Below, piece after piece: positions 57,401 to 64,000 of a DNA stretch of 64,000 bases. The notes beneath the pieces are model-generated. The model was not told the origin of the DNA, did not search any database, and worked only from the letters and a program-made list of their open reading frames with translations. The translations under genes were made by a program, and so were the position numbers. Origin of the DNA: Pedobacter ghigonis (lineage in GTDB: Bacteria > Bacteroidota > Bacteroidia > Sphingobacteriales > Sphingobacteriaceae). The stretch spans positions 503,079 to 567,078 of the forward strand of contig NZ_CAESCM010000001.1 of the NCBI RefSeq assembly GCF_903166585.1. Reading direction: 5' to 3'. Numbering within the stretch: position 1 is the stretch's first letter; the number at the start of each line of letters is the position of its first letter.

Positions 57401-60400
57401 ACCTGGTAAACTGATGGTAAACTCTCCATTTGTACCAGCTTCAGTTGCATCGGCAGTTTTAGTTACCGAAAGCTCCAAGTTAGCCGGTGCAGTATCATTA
57501 TCGGTAATAATAGCTGTTGCCGGCCCACCAAATGTGTAGGTAAAGCTAGGTGAAGTAACGCTGGTTATGGTAGCAATTACATTTTCGGTCCCTTCAATAA
57601 TATCATCATCGGTTATGCGCGCGGCAGTAGTAACTCCATTTTGTCCTGCAGAGAGGGTTACTGTACCGGTGAAATGAGCCGCGGTAAAACCAGTGTAATC
57701 AGTACCTAATATTGCACTACCACCAATGGTATAGTTAATGGTAACGGCTTCTGAAGTATTAATACCCGTTGGCAAAGCGAAATTGAACCTTAAAAGACCA
57801 GCATCACCCTCTGCACCATCGCGGAAAACAGAAACATTCATTACCCGGTTTGCAGGCGTATTGTCATCATCGGCGATATTCACCGTAACTGGTGTGGTAT
57901 TAACCGAAATACCAAAACCAAACCCAGCGGTACTCGAGCCATTCAGCGCCATTTGCACTGTTTCTGTATTTTCAATAAGCATATCATCAATCACCCGCAC
58001 CGGTACATCAACATAGTTTTGACCAGCAGGAATAACTACAGTACCCAAATTAACATAATCTGTACCAGCAGTAGCGGTACTTCCAACGTTATTGTAATTT
58101 GCTGTGATATTTACCGGACAAAGAATATTTGGAGGTAAGCTTACACGGAAGGTGCCGTTTGTAGCTGGTTCTGCTGCATCAGCAATTTTAGTAAGGGTCA
58201 ACAATCTGTTTGCAGTCGTATTGTCCTCATCTGTGATATTCGCCGTCGCACTCTTTAAAGCTGCAGTGGCCGTGATAGGGAAATTAAAGTTATCAGAGTT
58301 ACCGTCAGTAAGTGATACGATTACAGTTTCGGTTGATTCCATATACCAATCGTTAATTACCTGTAACGGCAAGGCCACACTACTTTGTCCTGCCGGCAAT
58401 ACGATGCTACCACTTAAAGCCGTGTAATCAACTCCAGGAGTAGCGGTTCCTGCAACCGTGTAGTTCACCGTAATATCTTCTGATGAAGTAACCCCACCAG
58501 TAGCATCAAATAATATGCTAAATCCTCCGTTAGTAGCGGGTTCAGCAGCATGTGCAGTTCTGGAAATCCGCAATGTTCTTTTGGCTACAGTATTATCGTT
58601 ATCAATAATATCTATCGATGCTGTTTCATTACCCACTGCGGCAGTGTATGCACCAGCGGTACTTGTACCACCTGTAATGGTTAAGGTAACGTTTTCTGTG
58701 AGTTCGATCACATTATCATCTACAGCATTTAGGGCTATAGCTACGCTATTTTGACCCGCTGCAATAATGGCCGTTCCGGCTAATGCAGCATAATCAGTAG
58801 CACTGGTTGCTGTACCGCCCACAGTATAATTAATAGTTACAGGCGCAGATGCGGTAATGTTATCTGGTAATTTCAGGGTAAAACCTCCCGCAGTTCCCGC
58901 TTCTGTTGCATTAGCTGTTGCTACTGCACTGAGCATACGGTTTGCGGTAGTATTGTCATCGTCTGCAATATTTAAAGTTGCAGCTAATGAAGCGGCATCA
59001 GGAGTAAAGTTAAAGCCATTACCATCTGTACCACCTGTTAAGGTAAGGGTTGCCGTTTCTGTACCCTCTACTATTTTATCATCGATTACTGAAACCGCAA
59101 GCGGTACACTATTGGCATAGGCCGGAAGTGTTACCGTAGTAATGGTATAATCGGTATTGCGAGTAGCACTGCCACTCATGTTATAATTAAGGGTAATATT
59201 AGCACTGGAAGAATAACCAGCAGGCAGGCTTACTGTAAAGTTACCTGATGTATTTGGTTCTGCGGCATCGGCTGTTTTAACCACTTTGAGTTTCAGGTTA
59301 GCAGCGATTACATCATTATCTGCGATGTTGATCGCAATGCTCTCTTTTGCCGGGTTGGCTGGAAAAATAAAGGCTCCACCTATTCCATTGGTTGCACTTC
59401 CTGAAAGCACTTTAAAATTGACCGTTTCAGTTGGTTCAAAAATCTGGTCGTCTAACACATTCAACGGAACAGCAACACTGTTTTGTCCTGCCGGAATAGT
59501 GATGGTACCAAAGCTTTGATAATCCAAACCAGAAACTGCTGTACCCGAAACGGCATAGCCTACTGTTACCGGCCATGCTGAAGTAGCACCACCCACCAGT
59601 TGAACGGTGAATGATCCATTGGTAGCAGGCTCTGCTGCGTTTATTCCTGCAATAACCTCTATAGCTGTGGCGCTTGATGCGTTTACATCAACAATACTTA
59701 CTACAGCTCCGTTTCCGGCTGGATCAATGGTATAGGTAGTAGAAGCAGATGTTGCCGCAGTAAGGGTTAAAGTTACCGTTTCTGGCCCTTCAACCTGACT
59801 ATCGTCTATTGCATTTACATTAACAAATACTTCGTTAGTACCTGCCGGGATTAGGATGTTGCCACCACTAAGTCCAAGTAGCGTATAATCTGCAGGACGC
59901 GTAGCTGTTCCTCCGGTAGATAAAGTAATGGTAATATCTTCAGCACTGGTTACACCTGGAGGTAACGATATGCGGTACTGACCGTTAACACCACCTTCCA
60001 CGGCATCCGAAACTTTGGTTAATAGCACAACAGTGCTATTGCTCGCCGCATCGTCATCAGTAATATCAGCAGTGGCACTGTTTGCTGCAGCTGGTGTGTA
60101 GTTGAAATTAGTTGAGGTCCCGCCTGTAACTGTGAAGATTACGGTTTCGGTATTCTCAATCACTTTATTATCGACAACCACCAATGGAACTTCTATACTG
60201 TTTTGTCCTGCGGGGATAATAACCGAACCCGTTATGGCCTGATAATCGGTAACGGGTGTGGCCGAACCTGAAATATTATAACCTACTGTAATGTTCTCGG
60301 AGGCCAGTATACCATAAGGCAGGCTTACGGTAAAAGCACCATTTGTTGCGGGTTCAGCTCCGTTTTGCGCCGTAACCGATAGGGTTCTGTTAGCAGGAGT

Positions 60401-63400
60401 GTTATCCTCATCTGTAATATTAAGGCTGGCATTTGTAGCTGACGGATCAGGAGTGAGCGTGAATATGGTACTTGCACCTTGTTTAGCTACACCGTTGATT
60501 ACGGTAAGTGTAACTGTTTCTGAAATCTCGATCAGGTTATCGTTAATTACATTGACCGGAACTTGCACACTATTTTGTCCAGCAGGTAAGGTAACGGTAG
60601 TAGCCGAAGCACTGGTGTAATCAGCACCATACGTAGCTGTACCGGTAAAGGCATAAGTAACTGTAATGGGTAATGAACTTACATAACCTGTTGGCAGGCT
60701 AATGGTAAAGTTGCTATTGGTACCAGGTTCTGCTGCATTGCCATTGCTGGTTACAGCAAGCAATTTAGTTGCTGCAGTATTATCATTATCAGCTTGCAGT
60801 AAAGTAGCAGCAGTATTAGCTGGATCAACACCAAAGCTACCTGCAGTAACCGTAGTACCGCCAGTAAGTGTTAATATAATATTTTCTGTTTGTTCTATAA
60901 TCTGGTCATCCAATGCTTTCACATTAATTACCACATTGTTTTGGCCTGCTGGAATAATAGCACTGCCAGACAAGGTTTCATAATCTACCCCGTTGGTTGA
61001 AGTTCCACTCATGGCATAGGCAACGGTAATATCTTCTGTTGCCAATATACCCGAAGGCAAGGCAATGGTGAATATACCGGCATTGGTTGGCTCATTGGCA
61101 TTAAGCTGCGCCGTTACGCCTAACAAGCGGTTCGCTGGTGTATCGTCATCATCCGTAATAGTTACGGTAGCATTTCCAGCCGTACCATTAATAGTATAAG
61201 TATAGGTGGCAGAAGTACCGGTGGTCAATGTAGCCACCACGGTCTCTGCCGTTTCAATGATTCCATCGTTAATTATATTAACCGGAACAGCTACGCTATT
61301 TTGTCCGGCAGCAATTGTTGCAGTACCGTTCAAAGTAGTATAATCGCTTCCTGGTGTAGCAGTACCGGTAACGGCATAGTTAACGGTAATATTTTCAAGG
61401 GCATTTACTCCTGTTGGTAAGCTAATGGCAAAAGCACCGTTGGTAGCAGGTTCTGCACCATCAGTAGTTTTAGTAATGCTCAATACACGTTTTGCCGGAT
61501 CGAACGCATCAACCGTAATGGCTGTTGTGCTGGCTACCGAACAGCCACCTGTACCTGTAACCGTATACAAAATATTAGTTGTTCCAGCCGCAACACCCGT
61601 TACTACCCCGCTTGCATTTACGGTCGCTACTGCGGTATTACTGCTGCTCCAAACTCCAGCAGGTGTGGTATTGGTTAAGGTAATATTGTCGCCTACAAAT
61701 AAAGCTGTTGGTCCTGTAGTGGGATTAACGGTTGGCATAGCATTTACCGTTACCGTTTGTTGTAAGGTACCCACACAGCCAGTGCCATTGGTCACCGTGT
61801 AAATGATATCGGTCGTTCCTACTGCAACACCTGTTACCGCACCCGCAGCACTAACGGTAGCTACAGCGGTATTACTGCTACTCCAAACACCACCTGTTGT
61901 AGTACTGCTTAGATTGGTTACTGCACCTACGCACACATTAGGTGTACCTGTAATTGGGTTAATTACGACATCGCTTCTGGTAATTACAATGTTATCTGTA
62001 CGCGAACAGCCATCAGGATAGCTCACCGTTACCGTATAAGTTCCCGGGCCTGCCGCTACCAAAGTTGGATTGGTGCTTCCATCGCCCCAGGTAAATGTTG
62101 CCATAGGCGAAGCAAAGAAACCATCTGTTTTAATGGTATATGGAAAATCGCCTGCGCAGAGTGTTTTATCTGCTCCAAGGCCAAGTATTGGTGTGGTATT
62201 GTTATAAGGAGCAATATTCCAGTTGGTATTGCCGCCTAAATCTTCAGAGTGTTCTAAAGCCTTAAACGGCGTTATGCCTGTTGCACTAATGTTGCGCAAC
62301 CTCACATAGTCAAACTCTACGTTACCTGCGGTTTTATTCACAGTAAATGCGCCTGCAGCCGAGCTGTTAATCTCAGTTAAATTACAAGGTGTACCGCTGC
62401 CAAACCAATTTTTTGTAATGGTATTGGTAGATCCGCTGAGGAAGGTGTACACTTTACCCGGCGAAAAGATTAAGGTTTCGATGGTATTACCTGTTCCACT
62501 GATAGCACCTTTGCCCTTAAATTCTAAACGGCCAATGTTATTATTATTACCAATATTAGCTACAGATGAAGCTGATATGTGACTGAAAAGGAGGTCGCTC
62601 ACAGTGGTATTGTGCACATAAAAATCGGTACCATTAGAGCCCGAGGCATCTACAATGTTGTAGCTGCCTCCATCTACTAAAAAGCGACGGGCTTTTATAG
62701 TTGAATTGGTTGCCGTTAGGGTTTTCAATGCTCCCTGGTAGCGCCATGCTCCCGTAATATTGGCTCCCGTAATATTTATGTTAGTAGCAGCGGTTGATCC
62801 TGTATTATCAAAACCGTTGATCGACATGGTACGGTTACTCAGGTCAAGCCCTCCACTACGTGGGAAAAAGTAAGCTACCGTATTGGCAAAATCATCTAAT
62901 AAGGTAACAGTATAACCAACAGGTTTAAGAATAATTACCTGTAAAGCACCTGTTCCACCTCCATTAGAGGTAATACTGGTATTAGTAGCTCCCGTAAAAG
63001 TAAGTGCTGCATCCATTCTCACTGCCGCATTCATTACCAGGTTGCCCCAAACTTCAAGATCAAGCGTGACTGGTTTAGTAAGACTTGGACTAAATTTTGC
63101 ACCTGTCCAGTCCATGTTATGGCAATAAGCCTGTGTGCTGTTAATGGTTACAGCACTGCTTCCGCTGGTAAAACTATTTGCATCAAAAAATACATCGTTG
63201 GCTACTGTAGGCACGCAAGCACCACCTGCACCACCGCTGGTTGTACTCCAATGTGCAGCATTGCTCCAGTCGCCAGAACCACCTACCCAATATCTTGCAC
63301 CAGCACCGGCCGCAGTAATGTTAAAGCCAGTATTTCCGCCAGCATCCGCACCAGTAATGGTTACTGGTAAACCGCTGCCAGTGGCCGTCATGTTTTGTAA

Positions 63401-64000
63401 GTATACATTATTGAGATCGCGCGTAGCCGATGGCCCAAAGTTAATCGTTGCTGCAGCTCCCTCCGCTCCTCTCAGTTCACCCAAACCATTACAATCCGGG
63501 TTGTTAAAACGGAAAAGCCCGGTTACTGTTTGTGTATTCCAGATGGCATAAGGCTTGGAAGGAGCCAGCAAAAGGTTGGTAATGGTATTGTTTCCCCGCA
63601 ATAATCCACCTGATTTAAATTCTAATGTTCCAACGGTATTGTTACCCAGTAAACCACGCAAACCATTTGCAGGAGCAGTGTTGGTAAACACCAACTCATT
63701 GATGGTTGTATTTTGGATATTAACCTCATCAAGAACGGTGTTACAATATACTTTTGGATAGTTAAGACCATTTGAGGTAAAACCACGCATCGAGGTAATG
63801 AAAGAACCTGCTCCATTATTAACCCAGGTAACATTTGTTGCTCCCAGATTCCAATAATTAATGGTGATTGTGGCATTGCTGATGTTAATTACCCGACCTA
63901 CTCCACTGGTACTGTTAAAGAGGTTAATGTTGATGTTGCGGCCAGCCATAGACAGCTGACCTCTTGCATGTACAATATTAAGATTAGGAAAAATAAGATC
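51413..64000 (-). CDS. Giant T9SS-secreted Calx-beta repeat surface protein (5' partial)
   Basis: The frame is open to the window edge, so the start and signal peptide are missing; 4195 codons are visible. Order from the N-terminal side: modules of the beta-helix-like type with the YWVGGSGDWSNAAHWS motif (one incomplete, one complete), a PKD/Ig-like domain (TFTWGDGSTNPTLV), two BIG2-like Ig domains (VWSSSNTAVATV), 25 Calx-beta units of about 117 residues with acidic linkers such as ITDDDDT that fit Ca2+ binding, further Ig-like domains, and a type B sorting domain (NVLTPNGDGKNDFF ... ITIVRKF). It should be exported by T9SS, displayed with the PorP/SprF-like partner encoded 12 nt downstream, and stiffened by calcium. 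Roles in adhesion or gliding are inference. Confidence 0.93.
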   Translation of the reverse strand, partial: DLIFPNLNIVHARGQLSMAGRNININLFNSTSGVGRVINISNATITINYWNLGATNVTWVNNGAGSFITSMRGFTSNGLNYPKVYCNTVLDEVNIQNTTINELVFTNTAPANGLRGLLGNNTVGTLEFKSGGLLRGNNTITNLLLAPSKPYAIWNTQTVTGLFRFNNPDCNGLGELRGAEGAAATINFGPSATRDLNNVYLQNMTATGSGLPVTITGADAGGNTGFNITAAGAGARYWVGGSGDWSNAAHWSTTSGGAGGACVPTVANDVFFDANSFTSGSSAVTINSTQAYCHNMDWTGAKFSPSLTKPVTLDLEVWGNLVMNAAVRMDAALTFTGATNTSITSNGGGTGALQVIILKPVGYTVTLLDDFANTVAYFFPRSGGLDLSNRTMSINGFDNTGSTAATNINITGANITGAWRYQGALKTLTATNSTIKARRFLVDGGSYNIVDASGSNGTDFYVHNTTVSDLLFSHISASSVANIGNNNNIGRLEFKGKGAISGTGNTIETLIFSPGKVYTFLSGSTNTITKNWFGSGTPCNLTEINSSAAGAFTVNKTAGNVEFDYVRLRNISATGITPFKALEHSEDLGGNTNWNIAPYNNTTPILGLGADKTLCAGDFPYTIKTDGFFASPMATFTWGDGSTNPTLVAAGPGTYTVTVSYPDGCSRTDNIVITRSDVVINPITGTPNVCVGAVTNLSSTTTGGVWSSSNTAVATVSAAGAVTGVAVGTTDIIYTVTNGTGCVGTLQQTVTVNAMPTVNPTTGPTALFVGDNITLTNTTPAGVWSSSNTAVATVNASGVVTGVAAGTTNILYTVTGTGGCSVASTTAITVDAFDPAKRVLSITKTTDGAEPATNGAFAISLPTGVNALENITVNYAVTGTATPGSDYTTLNGTATIAAGQNSVAVPVNIINDGIIETAETVVATLTTGTSATYTYTINGTAGNATVTITDDDDTPANRLLGVTAQLNANEPTNAGIFTIALPSGILATEDITVAYAMSGTSTNGVDYETLSGSAIIPAGQNNVVINVKALDDQIIEQTENIILTLTGGTTVTAGSFGVDPANTAATLLQADNDNTAATKLLAVTSNGNAAEPGTNSNFTISLPTGYVSSLPITVTYAFTGTATYGADYTSASATTVTLPAGQNSVQVPVNVINDNLIEISETVTLTVINGVAKQGASTIFTLTPDPSATNASLNITDEDNTPANRTLSVTAQNGAEPATNGAFTVSLPYGILASENITVGYNISGSATPVTDYQAITGSVIIPAGQNSIEVPLVVVDNKVIENTETVIFTVTGGTSTNFNYTPAAANSATADITDDDAASNSTVVLLTKVSDAVEGGVNGQYRISLPPGVTSAEDITITLSTGGTATRPADYTLLGLSGGNILIPAGTNEVFVNVNAIDDSQVEGPETVTLTLTAATSASTTYTIDPAGNGAVVSIVDVNASSATAIEVIAGINAAEPATNGSFTVQLVGGATSAWPVTVGYAVSGTAVSGLDYQSFGTITIPAGQNSVAVPLNVLDDQIFEPTETVNFKVLSGSATNGIGGAFIFPANPAKESIAINIADNDVIAANLKLKVVKTADAAEPNTSGNFTVSLPAGYSSSANITLNYNMSGSATRNTDYTITTVTLPAYANSVPLAVSVIDDKIVEGTETATLTLTGGTDGNGFNFTPDAASLAATLNIADDDNTTANRMLSAVATANATEAGTAGGFTLKLPDNITASAPVTINYTVGGTATSATDYAALAGTAIIAAGQNSVAIALNAVDDNVIELTENVTLTITGGTSTAGAYTAAVGNETASIDIIDNDNTVAKRTLRISRTAHAAEPATNGGFSILFDATGGVTSSEDITVNYTVAGTATPGVDYTALSGSIVLPAGQSSVALPLQVINDWYMESTETVIVSLTDGNSDNFNFPITATAALKSATANITDEDNTTANRLLTLTKIADAAEPATNGTFRVSLPPNILCPVNITANYNNVGSTATAGTDYVNLGTVVIPAGQNYVDVPVRVIDDMLIENTETVQMALNGSSTAGFGFGISVNTTPVTVNIADDDNTPANRVMNVSVFRDGAEGDAGLLRFNFALPTGINTSEAVTINYTIGGSAILGTDYTGFTAAHFTGTVTLSAGQNGVTTAARITDDDIIEGTENVIATITSVTSPSFTYTFGGPATAIITDNDTAPANLELSVTKTADATEAGTNGEFTISLPGTTATAAEAITVNYTLNGSATNGTDYTNLTGSVVIPAGSHEVKIPVTALADQKIEGAETVILTLTGGKSTNFNFTANTTNGNATVNITDADNTPANLVLSMSKLNDAAEPNASGRVSIALPTGITAKENITINYTVAGNATAGIDYATLSGSITLPAGQNSVIVPVSVIDDQIIEQTETVRLSLVSGGSTSFTYTATGNVSVNINDDDNIPANLVLNVSKTADAAEPATNGNFNIALPAGLSAPSDITVNYAVTGTATAGQDFNALSGTAIISAGNNSVDIPLTVIDDQQVEGIENVTLTVTSGTATGLAFTGGTAATLDLADDDNIPANLAISIRKTIDAAEPATNGNFNISLPGGITAGEDVTVNYTISGTATAGTDYTALTGSAVILAGQNSVDVPVAVIDDSIIERTETVTAALTGASSTSFLLTAAGNATVNVKDNESLAPANLALSVSKTTDAVEPSTNGGFNISLPAGITAAENITVNYAVSGTATAGTDYTALSGTAVIPAGQNSVAITVTPADDLVIEPTETVTLSLTGGAGAGLTFNAATGSATATVDITDNDSGIAANRTLRIVRTAHGAEPGTNGAFSIQFQANTNITSSEDVTVNYTVTGTATPGTDYTALSGSVVLPAGQNSVPLNVQVIDDWFMESTETVIVTLTGGTSTNFAFPVSSTPSSASATLNITDEDNTVANRLVTLTKTADAAEPGTNGNFRVSLPPNILCPVNINVNYFINNSSTATGAGTDYLSLGVITIPAGQNYVDVPLRVVDDKIIEHSETVILALQGTSTAGFGFGISVNTTPVTLNIADDDDSAANRVVSITKVTDATEPGTAGSFNVSLPAGITSVEDITVNYTTSGTATAGADYTALSGTVIIPAGQNSVSIPVTVIDDKLIEQTETVIATLTSASSTSFSFTATGDATVSLTDDDNIAANRVVRITKVTDATEPGTAGSFNISLPAGITSVEDITVNYTALGTATAGIDYTALSGTVIIPAGQNSVSIPVTVIDDKLVEQTETVIATLTNASSTSFSFTASGNATVNIADDDNISVNRVLSIVKTTDATEPGTAGSFTISLPTGITLVEDITVNYTASGTATAGTDYTALSGTAIIPAGQNSVSVPVTVIDDKLIEQTETVIATLTNASSTSFSFTASGNATVNIADDDNIAANRVLNIVKTTDATEPGTAGGFTISLPTGITSVEDITVNYTASGTATAGTDYTTLSGTAIIPAGQNNVPVSVTVIDDKLIEQTETVIATLTNASSTSFSFTASGNATVNIADDDNTTANRVLSIVKTTDAAEPGTAGSFNISLPTGITSVDAITVNYVVSGTATAGIDYTALSGTAIIPAGQNSVSVPVAVIDDKWIEQTETVIATLTGASSASFSFTATGNATVNIADDESTVIANRVLTITKDTDASEPGTNGAFRISLPSGVLSTEATTVQYSVSGTATAGTDYTALSGTVTIPAGQNSVFVPVTVIDDQLIEQTETVVATLTSATSASFSFTATGNATVNIADNDNLAANLVLSITKTADAAEPATNGSFSINLPTGFTATEPITVNYTVSGTATAGTDYAALSGSVIIPAGQSAVSIPLIVNDDNLYESTETVILTLTGGKSASFNFSTSGASAMATANIADNDKMDQVITFTALPVKILGEGTLTLNATGGASGNPVTYISSNPAVATISGNTVTIVGVGNADIIASQAGNAIYNSAADVTQMLTVIAALNTAPTLAAIANQQVCVSGTTQTIALTGITAGIEQNQTTILNVSTDNAALFAALSVTPPTGGNAVLTYRLNPAGGTATITVTVKDNGGTLNGGTDTFSRTFTLSAAPIPQVQIVATPGTSVSKGQTVELKASGALNYSWTTAAGIISGQNSATLTVRPSQTTTYTVTGTNASGCTSTATITITVIEDYNLIANNVLTPNGDGKNDFFVIKNIDMYPNNEVRIFDRAGREVYAKKNYNNEWDGTINGTPLDENTYYYIIELGNGVKAKRGFITIVRKF
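51416..51672 (-). other. Type B T9SS C-terminal sorting domain (gliding-motility-associated, CHU_C)
   Basis: The last 85 residues hold TPNGDGKNDFF, VRIFDRAGREVYAKKNY, WDGTINGTPLDENTYYYI and a final RGFITIVRKF, the full pattern of type B sorting domains. Confidence 0.92.
53400..54960 (-). repeat. Near-identical 351-bp repeats inside the Calx-beta array
   Basis: Landmark sequences recur at 53402, 53753 and 54104, exactly 351 bp (117 codons) apart. About 95 bases starting at 53580, 53931 and 54282 differ by only one or a few substitutions, including silent sites. This indicates recent duplication or gene conversion. Confidence 0.88.
54990..55710 (-). repeat. Two-unit Calx-beta block, copy 2 (units 17-18)
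   Basis: Units 17 and 18 share special features with units 9 and 10: RTLRI-RTAH start, DDWFMESTETVIV, then SLPPNILCPVNI with a Cys and GFGFGISVNTTPVT. The order is conserved, so the block was duplicated as a pair. Confidence 0.8.
57880..58600 (-). repeat. Two-unit Calx-beta block, copy 1 (units 9-10)
   Basis: The counterpart of 54990-55710, about 2.88 kb away: RTLRISRTAH, NDWYMESTETVIV, SLPPNILCPVNI and GFGFGISVNTTPVT in the same order. Confidence 0.8.

Larger units (their letters stand above)
52503..61506 (-). repeat. Tandem array of 25 Calx-beta repeats
   Basis: I count 25 units, each starting with an ANRVLSITKTTDAAEP-type strand, carrying GTATAGTDYTALSGT and AGQNSVxVPVxVIDD motifs and ending in an acidic linker. 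The whole array is about 9 kb. Units near the C-terminal side are nearly identical, those near the N-terminal side are diverged. Confidence 0.9.

Noticed and set aside
52503..61506. Regular repeats that might suggest a CRISPR array or satellite
   Set aside because: The period of 351 bp equals 117 codons, the frame stays open and each unit is a Calx-beta domain; there are no short repeats with unique spacers and no cas genes.
52434..63761. Many plus-strand open frames of 60-140 codons opposite the giant gene
   Set aside because: They are antisense shadows: Thr-, Ala- and Val-rich repeats give few stop codons on the other strand, and the frames recur with the 351-bp repeat period.

Overview
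The window reads as a chromosomal segment from a free-living, glycan-degrading Bacteroidota, most likely Sphingobacteriaceae (Pedobacter-like). This is inferred from two SusC/SusD pairs, an ECF sigma/FecR module, a LytS/LytTR two-component pair, many secreted glycosidases with Sec signal peptides or Bacteroidota-type lipoboxes, starts without clear Shine-Dalgarno sequences, and a type IX secretion (T9SS) partner pair. I saw no tRNA, rRNA, transposase, integrase or CRISPR array.

Left end (1-4207): the C-terminus of a polymorphic toxin with a TNT-like NAD glycohydrolase domain, cut by the window edge and followed after 10 nt by a probable immunity gene. Then come a secreted sialate-O-acetylesterase-type SGNH esterase, an AlkD-like HEAT-repeat protein and an unrecognised cytoplasmic protein. 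Next (4292-12049) a LytS-type histidine kinase overlaps a LytTR response regulator, followed by a complete RND efflux system (adaptor, pump, outer-membrane channel).

PUL 1 (12604-25331): ECF sigma factor, FecR anti-sigma, STN-containing SusC and SusD, ending at a strong terminator. It is followed by a GH36 alpha-galactosidase translationally coupled to a secreted HExxH protein (DUF6055-like), and a convergent lipoprotein metalloprotease with a C-terminal discoidin domain. PUL 2 (25740-37558): on the minus strand, SusC, SusD, a secreted propeller-like protein of unknown function with an internally duplicated module, and an MFS transporter. This PUL has no sigma/FecR pair and its SusC lacks an STN domain. 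It is flanked on both sides by two paralogous single-pass membrane proteins with a possible DNA-binding N-terminus, which I propose as its regulators.

CAZyme block without Sus genes (38093-50258): GH92 mannosidase with an N-terminal PL4-type beta-sandwich, GH2 beta-galactosidase, a second clan-D alpha-galactosidase, GH29 alpha-fucosidase and a PL8 lyase with an intact Asn/His/Tyr triad. The GH36 and GH29 genes share a homologous leader of about 75 bp. With the two proteases and the sialate esterase, the set suggests degradation of complex glycoconjugates (inference).

Right end (50477-64000): a PorP/SprF-family outer-membrane protein in an operon with a giant T9SS-secreted surface protein. 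The giant gene has more than 4190 codons in the window and is still open at the edge. It carries 25 Calx-beta repeats in a 9-kb array whose newest copies recur every 351 bp with near-identical DNA, and it ends in a type B (gliding-motility-associated) sorting domain.
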